DNA from: Anarhynchus alexandrinus
Lineage: Eukaryota > Chordata > Aves > Charadriiformes > Charadriidae
Length of the DNA: 64,000 bases
Direction of reading: 5' to 3'
Assembly: GCA_008711295.1 (NCBI GenBank)
Contig: VUYV01000767.1
Location: forward strand, 60,850 to 124,849
The translations under genes and the position numbers were made by a program. Under the pieces are notes generated by a model that saw only the letters and a list, made by a program, of their open reading frames with translations, was not told where the DNA came from and made no database searches. This document shows, piece by piece, positions 27,201 to 42,200 of the stretch (its first letter is position 1; every line of letters starts with the position of its first letter).

Positions 27201-30200
27201 CCTGTTCATCNCATACAGTGCAACCCACAGTCCTAAACTGATGGCACAGCCTGTTCATCTCTGAAACGACATATTTTAGCGAGCTCCTGATGTGAACGCA
27301 GCGCTGCTGCACGCTGTGCTAGATGGGCTTTGCAGCATTTTATCCACGCAGACCACAATTAAAAGCCTCACATTACGACGCCAAAGTTAATTGTGTCCTT
27401 TCTCAAAACACAATTTCAAAAGTTTGGTTTTGTGTTTTGGGTTTGTTTTTAAATGAAAAAAGGGGGGGATTTCTATTCCTTGGACAACTGCAGCAATTTG
27501 TGTGAAATTTTTATTTGGGGGAAAAAAAATGGCCGATCAGCACATTTTACAAGACAAAAGAGTTCGACCAAATCGCTGTGTTAACGGAGACGTATGAAGT
27601 CACACTAAGAGAGGAATATTTACTGCAAGAAAAAAGGCAATTAATTTATGCCATTTTGATCAAAGAGCTGCCTGCTAATCGAGCTGCTCCCTGCTGAATT
27701 TTAAATGGTTTCATGCTGCTCGAAGAGTCACGTGAGGGTTGGTAGCCTGAGTGTGCAGAAGCACAACTATTCCCTTATCTCCTTCTTCGACATGCAGAGC
27801 TACAGAGAGGAGTCTAGCTTGCCAGATTTTGTTTCAGACAGCTCACGCTGCACTGCAGACAGAAATTCTCAACTTCTTGGAGAAAAATCCCAGCCAGAGG
27901 GTTGTGGGTTTTTTCCAGCTAATTAATGTAACCAATTAGAAGGGACAATACTCCCTTCTTGCAGGCTTAAACGAACAATGAATGGAAAGATGATGTTTGT
28001 AGACTGCTCTGCCAAACTAGGAATAAAACCCACCATTTTTGTCAATTCACAGAACTACATTCCGGAGGCATCTTGAAGAGCTCCACCAACAGGTCAAAGC
28101 CCTATTGGCACACAGCTCCTTCAGGCTGAGCAACAGATCTCCAATTGCGTGGTATCCCCAGAGAGCCAAGCCAGCAGGTATATCTCTAGAGCCAACAGGA
28201 GTTGCCTCCCCTTATTACACCCTCTCAACAATTTGGGAAAAGTAACACAGTAACTCAAGCTATAAAACCAATGTGCAGGACCCAGATTAAATACAGCAGC
28301 GAACAGGTGACAGGTTTTGTTCTCAAGCACATAATTTGGAGACTAAAAATGGCATCGTTTCCAACTGGAGAAACTAAGAATATAACGAGACAGGCAGGCA
28401 GAGCCTGGAAGGGAAGGAATGCAATTTATTGGGAAACAGCCTCCACGCCCAACTCAAAAAAGGGCAGATTTAAGTTAACATTCTTTTAAAAATACATTTA
28501 GTTCCCAAGTTGGCTCAGTTTACTTATGGGCAGCCCTTGGGGAAAGCAGAACCGCAGGACCATCAAAGTGTAGATTCTTAACACCTAGAAATTTCCATGT
28601 TTTGACTCAGGGAACCGGGCAGAGCAAAGGGAAAGAGGGATACTAGATTTTACCCTGGAGCAGCTCTGGGAAGAAACTGTCACTTCCCTGCCACTACAGT
28701 CCCCACTGGCTCAGATCTTACCCTTAGCAGGGGGCAGAAGATGCTAATTTGTGAATATATTTGCACTCTTTGGCACGAGCTGACTGCTCAGCGGCACAAG
28801 GTGACTTACCCACGCAGAGGATGTTGAAGCAGAAGCCCTGCGACGTTGACTTGTTGACCAACTGATCAGGGAGGCTGTCGAAGCCCACATGGCCAGACAG
28901 GGACAGGTTCCTAAGGTCATCGTTCTGTAAGACCAACAAGAAAGGCATTTAACAAGGTTGCAACACCACAGTCGGGCAAGAAGGTTGTGCCTAGTCCTGT
29001 CAGAGTTGTGTACCACCACAGAAGTTTTCAGGACACAGGATCTTTCTGTCTTAGGTTTGTCTACCAAATGTGCTCTCCTTTTTCTTCTATCCAGCTCTCT
29101 GCTGTGGAGCTCAGGAGCTAAAGCATCTCCAACCCCAAGGCATACAAACACCACCAGACTTCCTACGTGCCTGTGACTAATCTACCATGATTCTGAACCA
29201 ATTCGCAACACCCAAACATTGTTTCTGAGGCCTCAGCATCACATATCCCTACAGTTACCCAGAGATTACTTAGGCAGACACCTGGAAGAGACAGTAAAAC
29301 ACAGTCATAGCTGCCAGCAGAACAATTCCTGTTTAATTGGTGAAGCAGCTGAGTCTGCCTCCTCCGCGTCCACTGTACAGCTCTACAGCAGAAACCTGCC
29401 AACCTCCCATTTGAAGACTCCCCCAGCAGCGTGGGAGCTTCCCCAAACCACCCAGTGAGGCCAGCTCTCCCAAACAGCACACGGAAGAGTGACACAGCTT
29501 GTGATGTACTCCTGGTTGCACCTCCAAAATCTATCCCCAATAGAAAGCTGTATAGGCAAGCAGAGAGCCAAGCTCGTGCTCTCCTTGGCTCGGTTTGCCA
29601 AAGGGAAGGAGCAGCTCTCAGACTTGCTCTGTCCTCCCCACAGTACAAGGGAAACAGGACATCTGCTGCGACCCTTCGGCATGGCCACGGCAGGACATAG
29701 CTTAGATGGAAACACCACCCCTAAAGCCAGTAAAATCTCTTTCCAGGTTATACAGGCTTTGACCAGAAGGGGAAAAAAAAAGCACGCACGCTGCTCTGCG
29801 AATGCCTTGGTTTACGAATAACCACATCTGACACGAGGTGAGAAAGCAGGGCAACATTCCCGGCATTTCCTGCGTGACCTACAAAGCCTACTGTGTAGGT
29901 CCCCACGCCTCCCCTTTTTACAGCAGGAAAAAAGCCAGGCCAGGCACCCCGGACATGCAAGTCCCCCCTCCTGACCCACTCTCCTCCTCCAGGCTGCCCC
30001 GGGGGCCTGAGCTGATAACATCTTAACACCCCAAGGCGGTGCCGCTGAGGGTAACGGGGCAGCACAGACCTCACAGAAGGGAGGTTTGAAACACCTCCAA
30101 GATTATATTTAGGACTTTTCCATAATAGCAGTACAGTAATTCACAGAGAGGCTTGGAGAAAGAAGCCAGCCTGGTTCTCTCTTCCACAGCAAATCACAGT

Positions 30201-33200
30201 TATGCCAATATCCTGAGCACAGATTTTAAAAAAAAAAAAAAACAAAACAAAAAAAACCCTCAGCAGCCCTAGAGCAGCCCTGCTGTTATTTCACACAATG
30301 TTTTTCTCCAAAAGTTTGTTTTACTCAACTTAAGATACTAACCTTTCTCCAAACCCAAACGTTTCCAGTAGAGTCACTCCACCTAGGCCATACTGTTGAG
30401 CTACATTACAGCCATGGGCAGCCTCAGTCTGGTTTAAAGATGCTGGAAGCACCGGATTCTTTTCCATAAAATCAGTAGGCTTCGGACCAGACATGGAAAA
30501 ACACACTCTTTGGTTGTTAAAATAAGAATCAAAAGCAGAGGAGGACTTCCCACTCTCTGCACAATTGCTGAGCATCCCCACTTCCCTCCTCAAAACACAC
30601 AGCCCAGCCACCGACTGCAAGAAGAAATAAATTACATCTGGGCCAATCGTAGATGAAAATACCACTCAAACTTAAAAAAAGCCACAGAAAGTTCTCTGAC
30701 AGAGTCAACATCTCCAAGTAAAAATGTCTAAGTCTGTGCCATCACCATATGGCACAAAGAGCTCCTTTTTGCCACGGTGGCACACGCAGCTCGACACCTG
30801 TACCAGACACCTAAGCCTTCTTTTAACATCCAAACCAGGTGTGTCTGAAGCCAATGCACCATTCTGTTCACCCCCTCGCCTCCACACACAGGATGGTTGT
30901 TCATCAGCACAGCACCACAGAAGCTTAAGGTGATTAAGAGAAGCCACCTCCTTCACTCAGACTGAGTAAAGAAAACATGAAAGAAACCATTTACCTGCAA
31001 CACTGATTTTCCTGGAAAAGCCTCAGGCTATGGAAGGAGACCCTGGGATTTACGCATGATGTGAATGGGTTAAATATCTGTAACATTAGTATTTTTAACA
31101 AGGCAGTGGGCTTGGGTTGATGATTAAGTGAAGGAAGCTCGGAGCAGATCCCAGAAAGCACTAGGTGCCCATGACTCACAGGCTTCACAGAAAGTGGTGG
31201 GTGTTGAACATCTCTCAGCACAGCACCAGTATCTCTTTCCCTGATATATTTTGGGAAAGCAAGTACTGCCTCATCATCAGTTACTCAGCAGGAACAGGAG
31301 TTAGATTCATCTCTTGCATCTGTGTCAGTTATTTTTTGCTGCATACCTTCTTTGGTTTAGCTCCCTCCCCTCTCGATTTTTTTTTTTTTCCCTGCAAGTG
31401 GCAAACATCAACAGTGGAAAAAACAAAAACTATCTCTATATTTTCAACGCCAAATATTTTTCACAAGCTGTGCTCCATAACAGGAGGCAGAAGTGTAGTC
31501 TGATATCTGCCCAAAACACTCATGAAAAGCTGAGAGGCCCAAGGCACAGGCAGAGATGAAACTCAAACCCAAGTCTCCACCTCCCTCGGTACTCCCCAGA
31601 CTGCAGCACATCCCACTGAGTACAGTGGACACAAAATAGGTGCATTTCTGCCGAAGTATCACAGATATGCATTTTGGACGAGGCAAGAGAACCAAAGGGA
31701 TTAGTGTTTCTAAATATCTCCCTCCACACACAAACGAGAGCATCTTGTGATATAACAGCCAATTCCAGTGCACGCAGATGGACTCAGAGAGCCGGCACGT
31801 TTTTGGGGGAGGCACAGGCTGCTCCTCTCTGAGAAGGATTAAAGGGAGGCATGCACGCCGTGTAACATCTTACCACTGCAGCCAGGCCTCCGCTGTTGCT
31901 TCCACCCTCTTGGAGGGGACAGTTTACTCCTCCTCGGCAGCTACAGAGACTCTGACACAAGGAGAACAACCCTGCCTCCTTTCTCTGCTCTCCCCACAGC
32001 AGAGGTCTGGGCAGCAGGCTGGAAGCTGCAGGACCCCTCCCGAGGCTCTGTGGCCCCTTTAGCAGAGGCACAGGTCAGCCAAGGATGCCAATCAAGAAAA
32101 TGACAATGGGCAATTTTACCAATTAGCCCAATTTGCAGTGGACTGGGCAGTTCTGGCTTTATTAGCTCAACAGTGCTACAGTCGTCAGCCCTCAGGCTGC
32201 CTGGGGAGGGGACGAGGACTGAAACCACTGCAAACAAGTGTAGATCACAAGCTCAGGTTTTAGCCACATGGAAAGGAAGCCCTAGCTGGAGAACAACAAG
32301 CATGATTGCTCAGTGTATAATTAGCAGAACAGACAAGTGATTCACGCGTTCAGTCTGGCAAAACAGAAGTGTTTTAAAAACAACGGGATGCTAAGTCAGA
32401 TGGCCAGGCTGCTCCGGCTGCGAATCGCTGTGGCAACCTCCTGAGAAGAGTCAGTGGGCTGCGTTTTGATCTCTACTGAGTCACCCCATCACGAACTGGG
32501 TGCCTCCAGCTGAAGAGCAGTCAAAGGCTGACACAGGCCAAGGCTCCTGCCCCACAGAGACAAGCCCAGAGCTCCCGTGCACACCCAACAAGCCAGGGGA
32601 GCAATGCTACAAGCACTGATTTCTTCCTCCTGCCATGGGGCTCTTCTAGAGGAAGGCAGCGGTATCACCCGGGTACTTCACCCTAAGTGGAAACACATCA
32701 TCACCCTGCCTCACCGACTTCTTCCCTAGGGTACTCCTCATTTTCCCCTCAGATGACGAGCAGAGCTCCGCATGCCTTTAAGCTCAGCACAACTCCTCTC
32801 TTTCCCCCAATACTGCACCTAAATATATTCCTGCACTAAACCAACTCCTCAGCTGTCACTAACAGGAACACAGTTCTAAGAGATACCTTATTAACACACA
32901 GACAAGTCGCTGTACCTGGAAGCACTAATCTCTCACAAGCATGCTAAAGGAATAACTGTTTGCCAAGCACCTCTCCTTGCCTGCAGCTTCTGGAGCTATG
33001 GACAGGATCACCATGGGTAAAACTCCAGCTCCGCAGACTCCTATAGAGGTCAGCCAGTTTATACCAGACAGGCCAGGCTTGGATGTCTGGATGTTCTCAG
33101 ATGTCAGAGAGCTCAAGACATCCCAAGAGCAGTCTTTATTTTTAAACTCTTCCTTAAGACACAGTCATGTCTCCTCTACTGAACTCCACATTACAGGGCA

Positions 33201-36200
33201 AATCCTCCCTTCTTCACATACCGCCCTCATGAGCGGGAAGCGGTTCTGAACCTCCAGAGCTGTACGGTAACCCCTACAAAAACTATAGAGTAACATGAAC
33301 AAATAAATGCTTCTTTTTTGGGAAAAATGCTCATCACTTTACTTTTCTTTGCAGAGTGATTCACAAGGCATCCCACAGTTGATATTTCTTGGGTCAACAA
33401 GGATCTTTCAGATGCTGTTATGGCAGCTGCTGGTTGTAACTCTAGCAGGGCAAGGGAAAGGTTAAGTAAAGCAGAGACAGACCTCCAGAGGCACAGCCCT
33501 TACTATGTACCATCACTATAAAGAGATGAATTGCCAGGACCCCACATCCTAGTGCTCTTAATTTTAAGGAAAATAAATAAAAGCCTCGCAAAAGCTAAGA
33601 AAGGGACTGCAATCTCTACTTCGGATCTGGTTTTCTTCATACACAGCTCCTGGTGGCAAAGGTTTTATAGGTCAAGCAATGCTGTAACGCATGCTCTGTG
33701 GCAAACAGTGGGTTTGCCTGGATGTAATTCAGTGAAGCTTTATAAAACAATTTGGCTGACGAGGCACGTGCAAGGAGAGAAGCAGCTCATTCCTGCTAAA
33801 CCACGGTGGCTTGGCAGAGCTAGCAGGAATAAGGGGAACCTTTTTTTCCTCATTGGAGTCAGCAAGACTATGCCTGCATGCAGATGGGGAGGCGGATATA
33901 AAGGTGGGTCCCAGGATCACCAATTCATCACTTTACCAGAGGCAACACAAAGCGGAGCTACGTCCTTACACTTCAGAAGGTGTCTGAGATAAAGCAAAGG
34001 CACTTTTCTCCTGGGTAATAAAAAAAGACTGTCACTCCCAAAAGGCCAAGGAGAGAGTGTCCACAAGGACACCTGCACTTATTGCCCCAGTCTGCTATCC
34101 TTGTTCAGGACTTAACCATGATGATGGCTGTTCCCTCAAGCCAAGCAAGCTCCTGGCTGAGCCCCTTCTGCTTTAAGGCTGCCGGCAAAACGTTCCCCTT
34201 CAGCCCCTCCAGGCCCACTGCTCCCAGCAGCTGGGGGTCAGCTTCACACGGCCTCCCAAGAGTTAAAGAAAACAAAAGCGAGCCTCAAATTCAAGAGGGG
34301 AAAAATGCTGGTATGCAAAATATCGAGCTCAACCACAAATATGAATCAAGTGTTTAGTTATTTGAGGCCACACGACTTAGGAGGCACCTTTAAGAAATTC
34401 TGAAAGCTTTCACTGTTGTCAGCAGCTCAGGGCAGCCACATTTCTGCCCCATTACTAGGCGCACGTTCCCGTGTTTCTGAAGGAATCTTAGATGCTGCAT
34501 CCAAAGCCAGGGAACTCGGAGATACTTTAGTCTGCTCAGACAAAAAGGCAGCTCAGGAAAGCGCAGCGAGCACAGAAACAAAGAGCAGTTGGCAAGGGAC
34601 AGATCTATCATACCCTCTCCCCATGTTAAACCCGAGAGCCAGGGTCCCTGCCAGCAGGGCACAGAGTATTCCCAACACCTACTCTGCAGCCAAGCTCTCT
34701 GTTTAAGTCCCTGAAACAATACCCCAAACCCCTATCCCTTTCCTTGCAGATACTTAAGTGATGGTTAAACCCTTAATTCTTGGACAAGGGAACTGAAGTG
34801 TAATAGTATGGGGGGGAACACCAAAGGCAAGAACTATTTCTTTCCCCTCTTTGCCATAGCTAGTGCAGTCCTGCCACAAGAAAACAGCCCACAGCAATCA
34901 ATCAGTTAATCAAGAAAGGAGGGACTTTGTTGTTTTAGGCTAGGATAACCATCAGTGTCACCAGCAGAGGAGGGGGAGTTCCTGTCTCCATGTTTTTTTC
35001 TGCTGGCTGCAGACTGGGCAGATGTCTCTGGGAGCTACTGAAGCCTGGGAGGTCTGTCTTCCTGCCCCCCCTCCCCCCATTTCTTTTTTTCCCTTCTCTC
35101 TCAACAAGGGAGAACAGACTCCTTTGGAAGACATTCTCATTCGTAGATTAATGTGTCAAGCAAGCCATGAAGATCCACCAGAGAGATAAGGCAAGCTGGA
35201 TGGCTAATGCCACCTCCCACCCTGCCACCAACCAAGTGACTCACTGCTGCAGCTATTGCCCAAGGGCTGGACCTCAGTAAACCATCTTGTTCTTCCTGGA
35301 TAAAAGCTGGCACCAGCTGTAGCTGCTTAGGGGCACACAGCTTCTCAGTAATGCGCGATTCATTCATTAAGTCCCCGGCCCTCCAGCAATGTCTAAAACA
35401 ACAGCAAGGAGCCAGGTCTCCCTGCTCCCAGTAACAAGAAATACCCTTAAAGTGTTATGCCACAGCTGGATCCTCGCTCAGTAACCACACAGGTCACAGG
35501 GAACACAAGAAGGCTCTCCTTGAACATGCTAATTTTTTTTTGCTTTTAATCCCAGAGAATCAGGATAGCAGAGAAAGTTATTTTGTGGGAGGATGGCTGG
35601 AAGCACTTTGGGCAACAAAGCACCCGGCAGCAGCAAACAGGGAAAGGGAGGCGTGGGTCTCTCGCTGCCCCTCCTCGCACAGAATATTGCTCTACAGATA
35701 GATGAGATTTTATCTGAGGAATCACCAGACAGAGGAGGCTGCCAGCGAGACAAGGCGAGGGGTTCCCCTGAGGACACACGCTCAGATTGGGTGATGCTGG
35801 ACACGCTTACATTAGCGGAGGCGGTAACACGAAGAAGTGACGGGGAGGGAAACATCCTCTCTCTCTCCAAGGATGACACCGTGGTGGGAAGCACAAGGCC
35901 CATCTCCCTGACATTTATCGCCAAATATCCCGATAGCCAGCGGCTTGCAATTGGGAGTCGCAGCCCCTGCCACGCGGCAAGGATGTGTGCCCTGCAGCCG
36001 GTAGAGCCGCTGCTGTTCCCGCGCTTCCAAGGCACACTGGCGGGGAGGCAGAGGGAGTTGCTTACATTGGCAAGCTGCGGCAGCTCAGCAGGAGGATGGA
36101 GAAAAAGGATACAGTCGCATTCTTCTGGGAAGAGGGAAGTCAGCAAAATCTGACAATTCAGAAGTGGCTGTGGAGAGTGGGAATGAAGGTTTGCCTTCCA

Positions 36201-39200
36201 GGCAAAACGTTTGGCTAAAGGGCAGTGCAAGCTCAGAGCACTAACAGTTCCATTTATGCCAAGAACTGACATAAAAGACATTTTCCTCCATAGGTTTCCA
36301 AAAAACCACGGACCTTTCTATTTGGAGTAAAAGCAACTAATGCCTCTAACAGCCCCTGATGTCACAAACTGCTAACCAGCAAAAAAAAAAAAAGCTGGAC
36401 TTTGGGGATGATAAAGACCATATGTGCATTCCAGCAAGGCTTGTAAAATAAATTAAGGGGGGGGGGAAAAGAGGAAGGAGGAAGGGGGGGGAAGGAAAAA
36501 AAGAGACATAATGTGACAAACAAGAATGAAGACCATCCAAAGGCAGAGCCCAATGAGAACCAGATGCTTTTCGCTTCTCTGGCCAATCTCTCTCCTGACA
36601 GGAGGATGACGTGGAACTCACTGCCTTTTTGACCGCTTGCATGAGGTTGATGAAATAAAATGGGACTTATTATTCAGTGCCAGGCTCCCCAGGTTGAAAT
36701 GCTCCACTCTTTCAAAAAAGAGCATGTGATTTATTGCAGCTCCACCACTTTTGTCTTCTGAGGTGCCACATGCAGGGAAAGGCAAACATATCCCTTTTCG
36801 CATCCCCAGCCATCCTCTTTTGGCCAGGCACAGCTAAGGAAGCTGGAGGATCCTTCACACCAGCCCTGAACCAAGCGTTATCAGAGGGGACCGTGGGCCA
36901 GCAGAGCACCAGCTGCTGCCTGGCGACATGGCATGCCAGTCAGTTGGTGACACTAATCCAGTTCACACTGGCAAGTACTGGAGAACGTTGAGTTTTTGTT
37001 AGACTTGAGAACGTGTAATCTTAAGAGTTAAAAACAACTCAGATCAGTAAGGCAGAACTGGGAGACAGCAGGAAGTCATGTCACTATACGGGCATTAGAA
37101 ATAGGGGTTTTTTTCCTCCAGTTCTTTTGCCCTTTTTCAGCCCTTCTGGCTACACCATCCCACACCACCACAGATACAGATGTAGTCCAGCATGACAGCA
37201 GAGAGCTAAAAACCAAAACCAGCCATTTCCTTCTGTATTCCACTGTCATGCACTCAAAATAGCCCCGAAACAGCTGCACCACAGGCCGTTAAATAAGTGG
37301 ATTTATACTTCGCTAAAAGCCTTTAGCTGGAGGCACAGCGCAACATGGGACTCGAGACAGAGCAAAGTGTGATATACGAACGCAGCGAGACTCCTGGTTA
37401 AGCTAACACAGCGGCCGTTTGCAGGGAGCTCGCCGGGACACCGATCCTGGGCGCGAGAAGGCAGAGTTAACACAAACCCGGGAACAGAGCATCTGATCCC
37501 ATTGCCAAGTTCTCCTCAAACCTTCCCCACGCTTCCACCAACTCCAGTCCAGTCAGGGGTGCGAACACAATCGGAGCAAAATACAGAGATTTTTAGAAAG
37601 AAAAGCAGCCCATAGGGCTTACTTATAAAACTGTAACAAGGCAGCACTGTTCCAATACCTGAATCAAATTAAGGGCCGTTCCAAACAAAGAGCAGCGGCA
37701 ACCCTTGTGAAGCTGTGCAGGCACAGCTGAGCAAGGCTGGCTTGCACTTCCTTAACCCTGTGTTTTCTTTCCTGAAAAACTGGAGCCGCACATCAAGGGC
37801 ACGTTTTGTCAGCTCCCATTCAGCAAGCTCCGGGTCTGAAAGGTGCCCCATATCGTGCTCTGAATAATTAATTAGCCCTGGGACCTACTAGCAGGATCTG
37901 CATTAATGCTGTGCCCTGCTGGCTTGCCCAGAGGTAGGTGGGGGACACCATGGCATGGTGCTGCCCCGCACACAGATGCGCTACAGTTGTCTGCACAGAC
38001 CCAATTTCCAAATAGGGCACGCAGAGCTGTGTATATAAAGGCACATAGCTTCAAATCAGTTATTTACTATATCTTTTGAGTCTGGACTAGAGTTAAGATT
38101 TATCACAGTAATTGTCTTACTGTATCAAAATTCTAAGACAATGCTGATATACATACACAATTTCTTCAACGTCCAAGTACCACAGCAGTGAGTATGAACA
38201 GGTCTCAACTTAAAAAAATAAGTCATCATTCAGCTATGTGATTTCACATGGTCAGTGCACTGGCAACTTGTCTTGGGCTTGCAGTTACTGGAGGATCCAA
38301 ATGAAGCAGGTAAACGAGCTCCGTGGAAAAACCCTACCAGGACTTTTAGTGTCACAAGAAGTGGCAGATACACACTGGAACGCCTCAGGGAAACTTTACT
38401 GGTCCAGCACCACCAAGGAAGTGTCAATCCACCGTTAACTGGATTGGAAGAGCTAGCTCACACCAGCCCTCCTTGAATTCATGTGACAAGCGTACACAAG
38501 ACTACAGATATTAAATAAAAGGCCAGGGAAAATATTTTAGATTTAGACAAGTCTAGTGTTTTTACTCTCACTAGTGATGCGCACACTTGAGCGCAGTTCT
38601 GACACAGTAAAGCAGACAGCAACAAGAAAGCAGGAAAACCAGATTTCAATGTGTTCACAGTATGGTCTAATTTTCTGAGCGTTAAGTCATAGCCCTCACA
38701 TCTGCTTAGAAAAGGAAAAGGGAATGTGCATAGCCCCTTATGGTACATGAAGCTCTTCTAGGGCACCACAGAAGTCATTCATCATTAATACGAAAAGGTC
38801 AGCAATCAAAGAATATAGAGGGTTACAAATAACATTATTTGCCTTAGCGTGCAGTCTTCTGTCTTCAGCAGGAGCAAAAGTGGAATTAAGTTGAACTCAA
38901 TATGTGCGGAGGAAAAGGTCAAGGTTTATTGAATTATTTAGCTGACAGTTCTGAAACATTAGTCCGCAGAATTCAAGCTCTCAACTGACTCAACAGCAAC
39001 CTTTCCCACTTGCCTTCAGCAAGTCTGTTTTCCTGCCTTTAACAGGGAAAGCCTATGCAAAAATTTTCATAAATAGGACATAGCTTCAAGGAGCAATTCC
39101 CTGTTTTAGCTGAAGCACTTCCTTCCCTCCCTCCACCTCGTTAATTCCAAATTTTTGTGGTTGCCTTGAAAGACTGTGTTTTGTCTTTCCAAAAATCTTC

Positions 39201-42200
39201 ATTGGCCTGAGTTCTTCCAGAGGAAAGCACATCAGATCTAGGGCTGCAGCACAGTCATAACACTGGGATCATTCGGAGGAGATGGGACTAGAAGGCCGCT
39301 CTACACCAGGCTTTTTACCCACTTCGTGTTTTGCTGCACTGATAGACTACTACAGAGACATTTCTGGACCCAATAGGCAGTGCAAGACAAAACATTTTTC
39401 TTGCATGCAGCCCGCAAACTGGAATGTTCCCACAGTCCTCTCCACATCCATCACTTGCAAAGGGGCAGGATCACAAAAGCATTTGAAGACCACTACAATT
39501 CTGGTGATGCTCCAAGTCATAAAGAATCCCCGAACAGGACACCGGCAATTGCCCAACATACACTCAAAAATGTCTGAGCCCCATAAACGCGTAAGACAGA
39601 TGGCTAAACAAATATTTACAGCACCAGAAGAAAGGATTAACTCTCTAGTCACAAAGAATCCAAGGATGAGCTTTACAGCTCCAGTTTTTGGGTTGCGGCA
39701 GTGATAAGCCTTTCATTCCAGAGATCTAAACCAACTCCCATAAACATGCAGAGCCCCACTCTGCCCCATACCTATTTTCTGCACTGGAGTTTACATTGTG
39801 CTATTCCTTCCAACACACCGAGAAGGCTTTCCGTGGACTCTAGCTGCTCATGACTAACTACAAGTAACACAACATGAAAGATGTTACAGAGCTGCAAGTC
39901 CCCACCACAGCATAAGCCATCAAGGCTTCTTACGCAGCACAGCCAAACTCCCTTCGGGAGCTGAACGTTCCTGTCCTCTCCAAAATGCATCCTCAGCTTC
40001 CACTGCCAACAGACCAGCGAGGAGATCCACCTCCCATGACTAATTTTTGCCTCGGCCAGAGGAACTAGTTATGAAGTTGCAGAGATGTTCTACCAAGCTG
40101 ATGTCTCCAAAAGAGAAGCGAGAGACTTGAAATCACATCTCCCCCTGTAGTCAGCCTGGGCAGCCCCAGTTAGCACCAAAGTACAGTAAACATCACTTTT
40201 TCCCCCTGTCCCCTCAACCCCTGTACATCAGACCTCCATGACTGCAGACAGCAAAGCATGGGTACCATCAACTTCATCTGCTATTTAACTCAGGAGGAGC
40301 CTGTGTCAGCAAACAAGTGAAGACAGCCCAAATTAGCCGGCTACCTACCATCTGGAACAAGTCAGCCAGAATGAGGTTTTGCAGACACTACAGCCAAGGC
40401 AGAGAAGCCTCATGCTGCCTCCCTGCCCTTGGCCATGCCACAGCACGATAATTCAAGGGGATCTTGATGGTGTTGCCAACCAGCGTCAGCAAGAGACTCC
40501 TGCAGCACCAACTGTTCTCACCTCATGCTTCACCGGCTGCTGGTCATCCACAGACAGGGATGAAAAGGAGTGGGGTGCTAGCAAGGCTGAACCCCTCTGA
40601 AGGCAATAGAAAAGTGGAGGCTTTTTCATAGAAACATCTTTACACCATTCACAAAGAGACAGCAATACTGTTTCCTCCCTCCTCCAGACCCTCCAAGTGC
40701 TCTCGCCTCCAAAAGTGGCTCAGGCAGACACCATCACCCCAAAACTAGAGTGGGGTTTTCCCCAAAGAAGATGAGCCTGGGAACTTGGCACAGCAGGGAG
40801 GGATCCTTCCCCCAATTACAGGCAGTGACACCTAACCTTACACTTATCTGACAAGTTTCTTCTGCAGGGACCTATTTTCCAAACACCTCTATTACCGAGG
40901 CAGGAATTCCTGGGGAATAAAATAAATAGTTTCGTTGGTGCCACTGGGAATATATTATAAAGGCAATGAGGCCACACCGCAGCTCATCGGATGCACCAGG
41001 CTCCCGAGCTGTCGGAGCACAGCTTCCACGCCAGGGCTGGATCCTGGATGTTCCTGGCTGAGCCTCTGAGCCCCCCCGGTGCCCCCTTCACAGGCACACA
41101 CAGCACTTGCACGGCTCCTAGCTGTATTTGAGCTTGCAGCTCTCACCGCTGAAAGGCTGGGCAGGCTGTCCCACCAGACCAAGCTCAGATCAAACCAGGA
41201 ACTTTGGTTCCTGTAGTCACCTCAGCTTTCCTTACTCTTTTTATACAAGCTGTGATGATTTCCTTAATGCAGCTTACTTCACAGCGAGGTGCTCCTTAGC
41301 ACAAAACAACATGTTTTAGGCCAGCCGCGGAATTTAATTTCCAAAGGCTACAATTTTATCCCCTTGAGTAAAAGGAGCAACTTTGTGTGAGAGACGGCTG
41401 GAAGGGAAAAGCTGTAAAGGAGAAAGGACCTGGAAGAGCAGACAACTCCACAGCATTCAGAACAAGAAACAGCCACACAATTTGCCTTTATCTTCTTGGA
41501 CTTTTACCTGTAATCAGGCAGGAACAGCTATTGAAGCAACTTAAATAACAAAGCCTATCTAAATTGGGGGAAATCCAGACCTCAGTTTCTCAACAAAATG
41601 CATGAGCAGAGACAAACCTGTCATTTTAAAACTGCTGTGGCTACACACCCACCAAACTTGAGTGCTATAAGCAGGCCTGGCAATGACCAAGAGGTTTGGT
41701 ATCACGAACTAATACTAGTTGTGGCCTCAGCTGAAGCTCAGAGATGATGTTTACCTTTCTCACTGCCTCTGTCTTCTCATTTGCCAGGGCTCACACCCAC
41801 TACCAGGCTTTCCACCAAGATGCTAACTATTTCTAAGCAGCCAGCCTCAAAACAGAACCCACCACATACCCTCTGTTGCAGTCTCCTGTATATTTCTGTG
41901 GTCTCCAAGCAAACACATGAACAGTCTTGGACATTTGAAAACTGCTTGCCAGCTGCTACTTAAAAAAAAAACACCACGTAGCAGCACATCTCTGAAAGAT
42001 AGATGAATAGCCTTCTTCAGTGATGGTACTTAACTAGAAAACCATCCCTCTCTTCTGCAATAGCACTCAGTCCCTTACCCATTGACTGTTCCGTACTTGG
42101 AGAGAAGACAATAAAGCGCACTGCCTCGGTCTCTGTGGGGAAGACACAACTCAGTGTGTGTATGTGCACGGAGGGGTGTTCACCCAGCTGTGGTCCCAGG

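Noticed and set aside
38025..38050. TATATAAAG box on the plus strand in intron 1
   Set aside because: No CpG island, initiator or downstream exon; a TATA match is expected by chance in tens of kilobases.
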